Positions 24,640 through 33,437 of a stretch of 64,000 nt of DNA are shown piece by piece (the stretch's first letter is position 1; every line of letters begins with the position of its first letter). Below the pieces are notes generated by a model. That model searched no databases. It was not told where the DNA came from and saw only the letters and a program-made list of their open reading frames with translations. Source of the DNA: JAGVSR01 sp963708775 (GTDB lineage Bacteria > Pseudomonadota > Alphaproteobacteria > Rhizobiales > Hyphomicrobiaceae); assembly GCA_963708775.1 (NCBI GenBank), contig CAVPTI010000002.1, positions 1 through 64,000 of the forward strand. Direction: 5' to 3'. The position numbers were made by a program, and so were the translations under genes.

Positions 24640-25812
24640 ATGCCTTATCAGTACCTTTCTCACCTCAAGCGATTAGCGCTGGGGATCGTGCCTGTGTTTA
24701 CACTCTTGGCGGCTGGACCTGGATTGGCCGCAGATGCGCCAGCAGGCCCGCCTCCTCCCGCGGTTACCGTTGCCAAGCCGCTCGCCAAGAGGGTGACGAA
24801 TTGGGACGAGTATTCGGGTCGCTTCCAGGCTGTGCAAATGGTGGAAGTTCGTCCGCGTGTGTCCGGGTTCATCGACAAGCTCCACTTCAAGGACGGCGAG
24901 AACGTGAAGGCGGGCGCCTTGCTGTTCACGATTGACCCGCGGCCGTTCGAACTGGCGCTGGACAGCGCCAGGGCGGAGGTCGCCCGCGCCAACGCGCAGG
25001 TGGAACTGGCGGCGACAGAAGTGGAACGCGCACGACCGCTCGTCAGATCGGGCGCAGTGACGGAGCGCGATTTCGATCAACGGGCAGCGAACCTGTCGGT
25101 GGCGCGCGCGGCCCTACAGGCAGCGCAGGCGGCAACCAAGAACGCCGAACTCAATTTGGAATGGACCAAGGTTACGGCGCCGATCGACGGGCGTATTTCC
25201 GATCGCAAAGTGGACGCGGGCAATCTCGTGAACGGCGGATCGGGCACGACGACACTTCTGGCAACAATCGTAACCGTCGACCCCATCCACTTCCTGTTCG
25301 AGGTCTCGGAGGCCGATTACCTGCGTTACACGCGATTGGCCGAGAATGGGCAGCGTGCCTCCTCGCGCAATACGGGCAATCCCGTGCGCATCAGGTTGTC
25401 GGACGAAACCTCGTTTACGCACTTGGGGAACATGGACTTCGTGGACAACATGCTCAATGCCCGGTCTGGGACCATGCGCGGACGCGCCGTGGTCGAAAAC
25501 AAGACGGGGCTGATGCAGCCGGGGTTGTTTGCCCGCATGCAGCTGTTTGGCGGCGATGTCGATGCGCTGTTGGTTCCCGATGCGGCGGTGGTATCCGATC
25601 AGGCGCGCAAGATCGTATTCACAGTCGGGGACGACGGTATCGTCAAGCCAAAGCCGGTGACTCTCGGGGCTGTCGATGGCGGGCTGAGGATGATCCTGTC
25701 GGGACTGACGGCGGAAGACCGTGTTGTGATCGACGGGATCGCTAATCCGATGGTGCGTCCGGGCGCGAAAGTGACGCCGCAGGACGGCAAGATCGAAATG
25801 GTCGCGAAATAA
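24640..25812 (+). CDS. RND efflux pump periplasmic adaptor subunit
   Basis: This 390-residue membrane fusion protein of the AcrA/MexA type links the inner membrane pump to an outer membrane channel. It has a signal peptide ending near GPGLAADAP. The lipoyl half-motifs are RFQAVQMVEVRPRVSGFIDK and WTKVTAPIDGRISDRKVDAG, flanking a helical hairpin (about 90-150) rich in Ala and Glu. The beta-barrel and membrane-proximal domains follow (GLFARMQLFG). A site (CGGAGAA) precedes the ATG. The pump gene follows after 72 bases that contain a palindromic repeat. No regulator or outer membrane factor gene is adjacent. Confidence 0.92.
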   Translation: MPYQYLSHLKRLALGIVPVFTLLAAGPGLAADAPAGPPPPAVTVAKPLAKRVTNWDEYSGRFQAVQMVEVRPRVSGFIDKLHFKDGENVKAGALLFTIDPRPFELALDSARAEVARANAQVELAATEVERARPLVRSGAVTERDFDQRAANLSVARAALQAAQAATKNAELNLEWTKVTAPIDGRISDRKVDAGNLVNGGSGTTTLLATIVTVDPIHFLFEVSEADYLRYTRLAENGQRASSRNTGNPVRIRLSDETSFTHLGNMDFVDNMLNARSGTMRGRAVVENKTGLMQPGLFARMQLFGGDVDALLVPDAAVVSDQARKIVFTVGDDGIVKPKPVTLGAVDGGLRMILSGLTAEDRVVIDGIANPMVRPGAKVTPQDGKIEMVAK

Positions 25813-25829
25813 CAAGTTATTGATGCCTC

Positions 25830-25862
25830 GAAGCGACTCCGCTGCGCGGAGCCGGCCGCTTC
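25830..25862. repeat. Dispersed palindromic repeat, copy 2
   Basis: Arms GAAGCG/CGCTTC flank the core ACTCCGC-TGC-GCGGAG-CCGGC. It lies in the 72-base gap between the RND adaptor and pump genes, so it is transcribed and could form a hairpin that tunes the adaptor-to-pump ratio. Confidence 0.75.
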
Positions 25863-25884
25863 TCCCGGGCTAAGGACCCCTCGC

Positions 25885-28800
25885 ATGCGCTTTACGCACT
25901 TCTTCATCGATCGCCCGATCTTCGCAACGGTTCTGTCTATTCTCATCGTCATCATCGGGGCTATCGCGCAGATGCGATTGCCCATTGCCGAGTATCCCGA
26001 AATTGCGCCGCCGACCGTGAACGTTCGTGCGGTTTATCCGGGAGCGTCGGCGAAGGTGGTGGCCGAGACGGTGGCGACGCCATTGGAGCAGGAGATCAAC
26101 GGCGTCGATGACATGCTGTATGTGTCGTCGCAATCGACCGGTGACGGCGCGCTGTCGATCAACGTGGTGTTCAAGCCGGGCACTAACGTCGATATGGCTC
26201 AGGTGCTGGTGCAAAACCGCGTCGCGGTGGCCGAGCCGCGGCTGCCGGAAGACGTGCGACGCGTCGGCGTAACGGTGCGGAAGGCGTCGCCCGACCTGAT
26301 GATGGTCGTGCACATGATCTCGCCGGACGGTTCGCGCGATCAGCAGTACATCTCCAACTATGCGACGCTGAACGTGAAGGACGTGCTGACGCGCGTCGAC
26401 GGCGTCGGCAACGTAACCGTTTTCGGTGCGCGCGACTTTTCGATGCGCATCTGGCTCGACCCCGACAAGCTGGCGACGCGCAGCCTCACGGCGAACGATG
26501 TCGTGACGGCGCTGAGAGCCTCGAACCTACAGGTTGCCGCCGGGTCGGTTAACCAGCCGCCTGCGCAGTCGGACGGCGCTTTTCAATTGCAGGTGACGAC
26601 GCTCGGCCGTTTGACGGACGTTTCGCAGTTCGAAGACATTGTGGTGCGGGCTGAGCCCGATGGAGCGGTGACGCGGCTGCGCGACGTGGCGCGTGTGGAA
26701 CTGGGCGCACAGGACTATCTCGTCAATGCGTACCTGAACAACCAGTTTGCGACGGGAATCGGCATCTATCAGCGACCGGGCTCGAACGCTCTTTCGACAG
26801 CAGACCAGATCAAGGCCACGATGGAGTCGCTGGCGAAGGACTTCCCGCCGGGCGTGGCTTACACGATCGCCTACAACCCAACCGACTTTATCCGATCGTC
26901 GGTAGAGGCAGTGGTGAAGACGCTGTTCGAGGCGGTGGCGCTCGTCGTGCTGGTCGTCATTCTGTTTTTGCAGACATGGCGGGCGGCGATCATTCCGATT
27001 GTTGCAATTCCGGTGTCGTTGGTCGGTACCTTCGCGATCATGTCGGCGGTGGGCATCACGTTCAATACACTGTCGCTGTTCGGGCTTGTGCTTGCGATCG
27101 GCATCGTGGTGGATGACGCCATCGTGGTCGTAGAAAACGTCGAGCGTCGGCTGCGCGAGGGGATGTCGCCCAAGGATGCCGCGCATGCAACGATGGATGA
27201 GGTCGGCGGCGCGGTGCTCGCAATCTCATTGGTTCTCATCGCGGTGTTTGTGCCGACGGCGTTTATTACCGGCCTACAGGGCGCGTTCTACAAGCAGTTT
27301 GGCCTCACGATTGCAGCGGCCACGGCCATTTCGGCTTTTGTGTCGCTGACGCTGTCACCGGCGCTGGCCGCTCTGTTGTTGAAGCCACACACGGAGACCC
27401 ACAACAACGCTGGGCTTATGGCCAAGCTTGGCACGCCGGTGCGCGCGTTCTTCAACGGGTTCAACCGGATGTTCGAACGGTTCGCGCACGGATACGCGTG
27501 GCTGACGGGCAAGCTTATCCGGCGCACATTCGTCATGCTTCTGCTGTTCGTTGGGCTGTTAGGTCTCACGTACGAGCGGCTGGCTTCGACGCCCACGGGG
27601 CTCATTCCACAGCTTGACCGGACCTATTTCATCGTCGCCTTTCAGTTGCCGCCGGGCTCGACGCTCGATCGCACGGACGAAGTGGTGCGGAAGGCCAGCG
27701 ATCTTATTCGCGCACGGCCGGGCATCTTCGCGACCGTGCAGTTCGTGGGATTGGACGGCGCTACGTTCACCAACGCGCCGAACGCAGGCGTGATCTTCGT
27801 GCGCGTCAACTCATTCGAGGACCGGATCGCGGCGGGTCTCACCAAGGACGGCATCATCAACGACATCCGCAACGAGATGCTGAAGCTGCGCGAGGCGTTC
27901 GTGCTCGTGATCGAGCCGCCCTCCGTTCCCGGCATCGGAACCGGCGGCGGTATCAAGGGCTACGTGCAGGATCGGTCGGGGCGCGGATTGCAGGCGCTCG
28001 AGATGGCGGCGTTCACCGCGATGGGTGCTGCCAACCAGCGGCCGGAATTCGCGCAGGCGTTCACGCTCTACAATACCCGCACGCCGCAGATCTTCGCCGA
28101 CATCGACCGCGTCAAGGCGGAACAGCTCGGCGTGCCGATCGCCAACGTGTTCGATACGCTGTCGATCTACATGGGTTCGAGCTATGTGAACGACTTCAAT
28201 TTGCTCGGACGTACGTTCCGCGTCACGGCACAAGCCGACAATCCGTTCCGGCTGAGCGTGCGCGACGTGCAAAACTTGAAGACGCGAAATGCGGAAGGCG
28301 ACATGGTGCCGTTGGGGTCCGTTGCTACGTTCCAGGACATCACCGATGCCTACCGTGTGCCGCGCTACAACCTCTATCCCGCGGCGGAATTGCAGGCGGC
28401 GATGAAGCCGGGGTTCTCGACGGGCCAGGGCATTGCCGCAATCGAAGACATCGCGGCGACGAAGCTGCCTTCCGGCTTCGGGTTCGAGTGGACGGAAATT
28501 GCGCTCCAGGAAAAGCTCGGCGGCAGCACGGCGTTGATTGCGTTCGTGCTGGCTGTCGTATTTGTTTTCCTGCTGCTCTCTGCGCTCTACGAGAGTTGGC
28601 TGTTGCCGCTGGCGGTGATCTTGATCGTGCCGATGTGCATTCTGGCGGCAATGATAGGCGTGAATATTCGCGGTTTCGATCGCAACATCCTGGTCGAGAT
28701 CGGTCTGGTGGTGCTTGTCGGTCTTGCGGCGAAAAACGCGATCCTGATCGTGGAGTTCGCCAAGCAGGCCGAAGAGGCGGGCATGAACCGCTACGACGCG

Positions 28801-29058
28801 GCTGTCGAAGCTGCAAAGACGCGCCTTCGACCGATCATCATGACGTCGCTCGCATTCATTCTCGGCGTGGTGCCGCTCGTGTTTGCAAGCGGGGCGGGTG
28901 CCGAGATGCGGCAGTCGCTGGGAACGGCGGTGTTCTCAGGCATGATCGGCGTGACTGTGTTCGGTCTTTTTTTCACGCCGCTGTTCTACGTGCTGGCGAG
29001 CCGCTTCCAGCGCAAGAAGACAGCCGACACGGCCCCGGTGCCCGACGTAGCTTCTTAG
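25885..29058 (+). CDS. RND multidrug efflux transporter, HAE1 family
   Basis: This 1057-residue proton-driven pump of the AcrB/MexB type has 12 helices and two large periplasmic loops. The N-terminus RFTHFFIDRPIFATVLSI is typical. The helix-4 proton relay aspartates are in LAIGIVVDDAIVVVENV, and the second-half repeat is LVVLVGLAAKNAILIVEFAK. It would form a tripartite pump with the upstream adaptor and a TolC-like channel encoded elsewhere. Length is normal and the frame is intact. The stop is followed by two palindromic repeat copies. Confidence 0.95.
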   Translation: MRFTHFFIDRPIFATVLSILIVIIGAIAQMRLPIAEYPEIAPPTVNVRAVYPGASAKVVAETVATPLEQEINGVDDMLYVSSQSTGDGALSINVVFKPGTNVDMAQVLVQNRVAVAEPRLPEDVRRVGVTVRKASPDLMMVVHMISPDGSRDQQYISNYATLNVKDVLTRVDGVGNVTVFGARDFSMRIWLDPDKLATRSLTANDVVTALRASNLQVAAGSVNQPPAQSDGAFQLQVTTLGRLTDVSQFEDIVVRAEPDGAVTRLRDVARVELGAQDYLVNAYLNNQFATGIGIYQRPGSNALSTADQIKATMESLAKDFPPGVAYTIAYNPTDFIRSSVEAVVKTLFEAVALVVLVVILFLQTWRAAIIPIVAIPVSLVGTFAIMSAVGITFNTLSLFGLVLAIGIVVDDAIVVVENVERRLREGMSPKDAAHATMDEVGGAVLAISLVLIAVFVPTAFITGLQGAFYKQFGLTIAAATAISAFVSLTLSPALAALLLKPHTETHNNAGLMAKLGTPVRAFFNGFNRMFERFAHGYAWLTGKLIRRTFVMLLLFVGLLGLTYERLASTPTGLIPQLDRTYFIVAFQLPPGSTLDRTDEVVRKASDLIRARPGIFATVQFVGLDGATFTNAPNAGVIFVRVNSFEDRIAAGLTKDGIINDIRNEMLKLREAFVLVIEPPSVPGIGTGGGIKGYVQDRSGRGLQALEMAAFTAMGAANQRPEFAQAFTLYNTRTPQIFADIDRVKAEQLGVPIANVFDTLSIYMGSSYVNDFNLLGRTFRVTAQADNPFRLSVRDVQNLKTRNAEGDMVPLGSVATFQDITDAYRVPRYNLYPAAELQAAMKPGFSTGQGIAAIEDIAATKLPSGFGFEWTEIALQEKLGGSTALIAFVLAVVFVFLLLSALYESWLLPLAVILIVPMCILAAMIGVNIRGFDRNILVEIGLVVLVGLAAKNAILIVEFAKQAEEAGMNRYDAAVEAAKTRLRPIIMTSLAFILGVVPLVFASGAGAEMRQSLGTAVFSGMIGVTVFGLFFTPLFYVLASRFQRKKTADTAPVPDVAS

Positions 29059-29060
29059 TT

Positions 29061-29102
29061 GCGCATGGCGACTCCGCTAGCGCGGAGCCGGCCGCCATGC
29101 GC
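29061..29102. repeat. Dispersed palindromic repeat, copy 3
   Basis: Ten-base perfect arms GCGCATGGCG/CGCCATGCGC flank the core ACTCCGC-TAGC-GCGGAG-CCGGC. It starts 2 bases after the RND pump stop. This is one of the two best-formed copies. Confidence 0.8.
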
Positions 29103-29121
29103 GGAAGGACTTTGATGGCGG

Positions 29122-29153
29122 ATGGCAGCTCCGCTGGCGGAGCCGGCCGCCAT
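29122..29153. repeat. Dispersed palindromic repeat, copy 4
   Basis: Arms ATGGC/GCCAT flank a shortened core, GCTCCGCTGGCGGAGC plus CGGCC. It follows copy 3 by 19 bases. Confidence 0.7.
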
Positions 29154-29280
29154 GTGTGGTGATGCTGTCTCAATTCGGTACGCCTCTTAACGCGCCTTTT
29201 ACTGGTCCGGCTGCACTCTGCCCTCACAGATACGAGGCGTCGGGTTCGGCCGGCCGCCGGCATGAGAAGGTTAAGAGACC

Positions 29281-30193
29281 ATGAAGACCGTCCTGAAGGC
29301 GGGGGTGGCCGCTGCCGCTCTGGCAATCGCGCTGACCGTGACAACCGACACGTTCGCGGCCGATCTCGGCGGGTCTTTCAAGGACGGATATGCAGCCGCG
29401 CCCGCCTACGTCGCTTCGGCTGTCGGCCCGTGCTACTTCCGCGGCGATGTCGGCTATTCAGCCTCGCAGGATCCGTCCGTGACGTGGCCGGTGAACAACG
29501 GGTCGTGGACGGATACAAATACCGACGGCATCGTCGACGCGAACGAAGTCGGTTCGACGTTCTTGACCGATCGCGTCACGAACGTGAGCCTCGAAAACAC
29601 GTGGTTGGCTGAAGGCGGTATGGGTTGCGGTTCGGGTTCGCGCGGCTTCCGTGGTGAAGTCATGCTCGGCTATCGCGGCGATCGTGATCTCGAAGGCGAG
29701 CCCGGCGTCTATGATCCGGGTCCTCCGGTTGGCACCGACACCAACGTAACGCCGTACTCGAGGAGCGCCGATTGACGATCCGCTGCACACCAGCATCCAG
29801 ACCTACACGCTGATGCTCAACGTGTATAAGGATCTCGGCAACTACAATCGCTTCGTGCCTTACATCGGCGCCGGTATCGGTCTGGCGATCCACGATGTCG
29901 ATGAAGTCTACTTCACCGGCAACCCGAACCTCGTCAATCGCATCGAAGGCGATCGTGACGTGTCGTTCGCCTGGTCGCTGATGGCGGGTGTCGGCTACCA
30001 GATTTCCGACCGTGCGATCCTCGACGTGGGCTATCGCTACATCGATATGGGTTCGGCTCAGTCGGGCCGTGTCGACAGCGCGGGCTTCGTCAATCCGGCC
30101 GTCAAGATCGACGACATTGCCGCTCACGAAGTCAAAGTCGGTCTGCGCTACCACTTCGGTGACACGGGCACCGAGTACGCACCGTTCAAGTAA
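29281..30193 (+). pseudogene. Outer membrane beta-barrel protein, one frameshift
   Basis: The signal peptide (MKTVLKAGVAAAALAIALTV, cleaved near TFA-ADL) is followed by a barrel with FRGDVGYSASQDP, FRGEVMLGYRGDRDL, then YIGAGIGLAIHDVDEVYF and LDVGYRYIDMGSAQ, ending in LRYHFG. It resembles the porin-like opacity/Omp25 group. The frame breaks at an extra T at 29773; skipping it gives SADDDPLHTSIQTYTLM and a full protein of about 303 residues. Without repair the first frame stops at 29775. The strong terminator downstream suggests a normal transcription unit. Confidence 0.75.
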
Positions 30194-30222
30194 TCGCTCT
30201 CTCCCTCAAGAAGCGATCCCCG

Positions 30223-30261
30223 AAGCCGGGCTCCTCCCCCAGGAGCCCGGCTTTACTTTTT
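30223..30261 (+). terminator. Rho-independent terminator after the outer membrane protein gene
   Basis: AAGCCGGGCTCCT and AGGAGCCCGGCTT form a perfect 13-bp stem with a 5-C loop, followed by TACTTTTT. It lies 30 bases after the stop codon. Confidence 0.9.
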
Positions 30262-30346
30262 GCGCCATCCGACTCCGCTTGCGCGGAGCCGTTGTTCTAG
30301 GTTTGCGCCATCCGACTCCGCTTGCGCGGAGCCGGCCGGATGGCGC
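30262..30346. repeat. Dispersed palindromic repeat, copies 5 and 6 in tandem
   Basis: Copy 5 (from 30262) has left arm GCGCCATCCG and the core, but its right arm is missing: after GCGGAGCC comes GTTGTTCTAG. Copy 6 (30305-30346) has the same left arm plus its perfect partner CGGATGGCGC. The rest of the 366-base gap between the outer membrane gene and tRNA-Leu shows nothing else recognisable. Confidence 0.75.
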
Positions 30347-30559
30347 GGGAGTTTAGGGTTTTTTATACAACATTCAATGCGGGCGGCGAGGTTTACCGGG
30401 AGACGGGCGCATTGGAGAAACTGGATTGATCTTGCTCCCCCTTGCTGCCTATATGAGCGCCCTGTCCGGACTGCTGTCGTCGGCGCTTTGCCGCGCCAGC
30501 CGATAGCTGTGCGGACGCACTCGTTTCTGCCCGGTTTGCGCCGGGCTCGAGCTCTCCCA

Positions 30560-30644
<85 letters not shown>

Positions 30645-30755
30645 GTATCTGCCCGCCCTGAGACGTGCCGAGACGACAAAATCCTATCGAGCGGCCGACC
30701 CACCTTTGTGGACGGCCATGGACGACGACAACACGAGCTGAAAAAGGCAAGGACG

Positions 30756-32108
30756 ATGCAGATTATCGAGGCCAACGTTGACGGCCTGAAGCGGACCCTC
30801 AAGGTCGTGGTTGGTGCGGCCGAGATCGAGCAGCGTCTTGCCTCGCGCCTCGATCAGGTCAAGGACAACGTCCAGCTCAAGGGCTTCCGCAAGGGCAAGG
30901 TGCCCGTGGCGCATATCAAGAAGGTGTACGGCCGCTCGCTGATGACCGAAGTTTTGCAGGATGCCATTCGCGAGACCAGCGATGCCGCGATCCGCGACCG
31001 TAAGGAACGTCCCGCGCAGATGCCCAACATCTCGCTGTCGGAAGACCAGGACGAGATCAATCAGGTCATCGAAGGCAAGAAGGATCTTGCTTATCAGATG
31101 ACGTTTGAAGTCGTGCCGGAAATTCCGCTGGCCGACTTCGAGACGATCGAACTCGAGCGGCTGTCCGCCGATGTCGACGATGAGACGCTGCAAAAGTCGA
31201 TCGACGATCTTTTGAAGCGCGCCGGTAGCTTCGAGGCCGATGCCGAGCGCAAGGCGGAAACGGGCGATCGCGTCACGATCACGTACAAGGGCACCATCAA
31301 CGGCGAGGCGTTCGAAGGCGGCAGCGGCGAGGGCTTGAGCCTCGTACTGGGCAACGCCGGCTTTATCCCCGGTTTCGAAGACGGCATCGTCGGCATGGGT
31401 AAAGGCGAAACGAAAGACGTGTCGTGCCGCTTCCCGGACGACTATTCGGTCGAAACGCTGGCCGGCAAGGATGCCGTGTTCAACGTGACGGTGAATGAAG
31501 TCGAGAAGCCGGTGGAAGCAAAGCTCGATGATGAGATTGCCAAGGCTTTCGGCGCGGAAAACGCCGATAACCTGAAGGATCTCGTGCGCAAGCAGATCCA
31601 GTCGGAGTTCGACAAGGCGGCGCGTGTGAAGATGAAACGCGAGCTGCTCGACAAGCTCGAAACATTGCACAGCTTCGAATTGCCTGGCTCGCTTGTCGAC
31701 CGCGAGTTCGAAGGTATCTGGCGGCAGGTGGAAGCCAGCCGCCAGCAGGGCGAGAATGCCGAGGACGCGGGCAAGTCGGAAGAGGACCTGCGCGCGGAAT
31801 ATCAGAAGATCGCGGAGCGGCGCGTTCGGCTGGGTCTCGTCGTGGGCGAGATCGGCGCGAAGAACCTGATCGAAGTCACGCAGGACGAGATGCGTATGGC
31901 CCTCATGGAGCAGGCGCGTCGTTATCCGGGCCAGGAGAAGTTCGTCTACGAATACTTCGAGAAGACGCCAGGTGCGCTGCAGGAATTGCGCGCGCCGATC
32001 TTTGAAGACAAGGTCGTCGATCTCATTGTCGGCAAGGCCAAGGTATCGGAGAAGAAGGTCAGCCGCGAAGAGCTGTTCGAGCAGGTCAAGGCCGCAACCG
32101 AGGCCTGA
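30756..32108 (+). CDS. tig: Trigger factor
   Basis: Trigger factor is the ribosome-bound chaperone and prolyl isomerase that meets nascent chains. The 450-residue protein has the ribosome-binding signature GFRKGKVP in the N-terminal domain, an FKBP-type isomerase domain (about 150-245; GDRVTITYKGTINGEAFEGG, GFIPGFEDGIVGM) and a helical C-terminal chaperone domain. The start ATG at 30756 has AAGGCAAGGA upstream. It heads the tig-clpP-clpX-lon-hupB series. Confidence 0.97.
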   Translation: MQIIEANVDGLKRTLKVVVGAAEIEQRLASRLDQVKDNVQLKGFRKGKVPVAHIKKVYGRSLMTEVLQDAIRETSDAAIRDRKERPAQMPNISLSEDQDEINQVIEGKKDLAYQMTFEVVPEIPLADFETIELERLSADVDDETLQKSIDDLLKRAGSFEADAERKAETGDRVTITYKGTINGEAFEGGSGEGLSLVLGNAGFIPGFEDGIVGMGKGETKDVSCRFPDDYSVETLAGKDAVFNVTVNEVEKPVEAKLDDEIAKAFGAENADNLKDLVRKQIQSEFDKAARVKMKRELLDKLETLHSFELPGSLVDREFEGIWRQVEASRQQGENAEDAGKSEEDLRAEYQKIAERRVRLGLVVGEIGAKNLIEVTQDEMRMALMEQARRYPGQEKFVYEYFEKTPGALQELRAPIFEDKVVDLIVGKAKVSEKKVSREELFEQVKAATEA

Positions 32109-32136
32109 TCCCGCTCGTGACCGCCAGAGTCGTTAT

Positions 32137-32203
32137 CACCCATCCCGTTTGCCTCTCCCTCTTTGGCGACTTCGCTCGAGGTCTTACGGGGAGGGGATGG
32201 GTG
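32137..32203. repeat. Intergenic palindrome upstream of clpP
   Basis: CACCCATCCC and GGGATGGGTG form a 10-bp inverted repeat around a 47-base centre that contains CTCTCCCTC and GGGGAGG. A shorter relative (CACCCC/GGGGTG with CCCTCTCCCC inside) occurs at 51461-51496 upstream of nuoJ. These look like members of one dispersed intergenic repeat family. Confidence 0.6.
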
Positions 32204-32404
32204 GCGGAAACCTTGGAGGCGGTCGACCGCGGGTCCCGACAGGTCTTTCACAGATATTTCGGCGCGTGACCGGCCGCTTTCCATAGGGGGCTTGGCTTCC
32301 CATATGCTAGAAGCCGGACGCATAATGGCAGGCGCCCAGACTTTCCCCATCGATCGGCGCTCGCTGCCGACCGAAATAGCCGTTTGAACGAGGAGCACGA
32401 ACCG

Positions 32405-33052
32405 ATGCGCGATCCTATCGCTACGCTGACCAACACCTTCTGGCCGATGGTCGTGGAGCAGACTGCGCGCGGGGAGCGCGGCTACGATTTGCCCTCGCGC
32501 CTCTTGAAAGAGCGGATCATCTTCGTCACCGGCCCTGTGGAGGACCACATGGCCTCCTCGATCTGCATGCAGCTGCTGTTCCTGGAGTCGGAGAACCCGA
32601 AGAAGGAAATCTCCATGTACATCAACTCCCCGGGCGGGGTGGTGACCTCTGGGATGGCCATTTACGACACCATGCAGTTCATCAAGCCGCAGGTTGCGAC
32701 CCTGTGCATCGGCCAGGCTGCCTCAATGGGCTCGCTGTTGCTATGCGCCGGCGCCAAGGACATGCGCTTTGCGCTGCCGAATGCCCGCGTCATGGTTCAC
32801 CAGCCGTCGGGTGGGTTTTCGGGTCAGGCATCCGACATCGAACGGCATGCTGAAGACATCATCAAGATGAAGCGCCGCTTGAACGAAGTCTACGTCAAGC
32901 ACACCGGTCAGCCCTATGAAAACATTGAGAAAACGCTCGATCGCGATTACTTCATGACTGCCGATCAGGCGAAGGACTTCGGAATTATAGACAAGGTTCT
33001 GAACAGCCGCGACGATGTGGAAGGAAAGTTAGCCGAGTTAAAGGCGACCTGA
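32405..33052 (+). CDS. clpP: ATP-dependent Clp protease proteolytic subunit
   Basis: ClpP forms the 14-mer proteolytic chamber that ClpX or ClpA feeds. The 215-residue protein has the catalytic Ser in GQAASMGSLLL and His in ARVMVHQPSGG; the Asp lies in the LDRDYFM region. The ATG at 32405 has GAGGAG about 8 bases upstream; a TTG at 32384 would add 7 residues. clpX follows after a 385-base gap, so it may have its own promoter. Confidence 0.97.
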   Translation: MRDPIATLTNTFWPMVVEQTARGERGYDLPSRLLKERIIFVTGPVEDHMASSICMQLLFLESENPKKEISMYINSPGGVVTSGMAIYDTMQFIKPQVATLCIGQAASMGSLLLCAGAKDMRFALPNARVMVHQPSGGFSGQASDIERHAEDIIKMKRRLNEVYVKHTGQPYENIEKTLDRDYFMTADQAKDFGIIDKVLNSRDDVEGKLAELKAT

Positions 33053-33437
33053 TCCGGAACGGCGGCGCCGGTCCGCTCGTTTTGGCCTATACGGGTCGAC
33101 CTTCAACTTGAGGCCGTATCGCCTTCATTGAGGCGCTTTCGCGGGTCAAAACCACACCCTGCGGTGGCACGATTTGTCACCGGTATCTGCCGGTGACTTA
33201 AGGTAACCTCAGGTCTTCGGGTGGACGTTGGCCCGTGTGGCATTAGGGTGGCGCAAGCCGGGATCGGCCCCGGCTATGCATTAATCCATTCTTGATCTGC
33301 CGAGCGTTAGCGTGCTGTGATCGGCCTGGAGATTCCAGGGTGGAGCAGTCCGCAGACCTCGGGTTCCCTTTTACGCCACCGGGAGCGACCGTGCTTCCAG
33401 TGGTATTCAGTCCCGGCAAACGGGTGCGAGAGACGCG
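33053..33437. other. clpP-clpX intergenic region
   Basis: These 385 bases hold no gene. The length suggests a separate clpX promoter, but I do not see a convincing sigma-70 or RpoH element, a terminator or a repeat. Confidence 0.4.
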
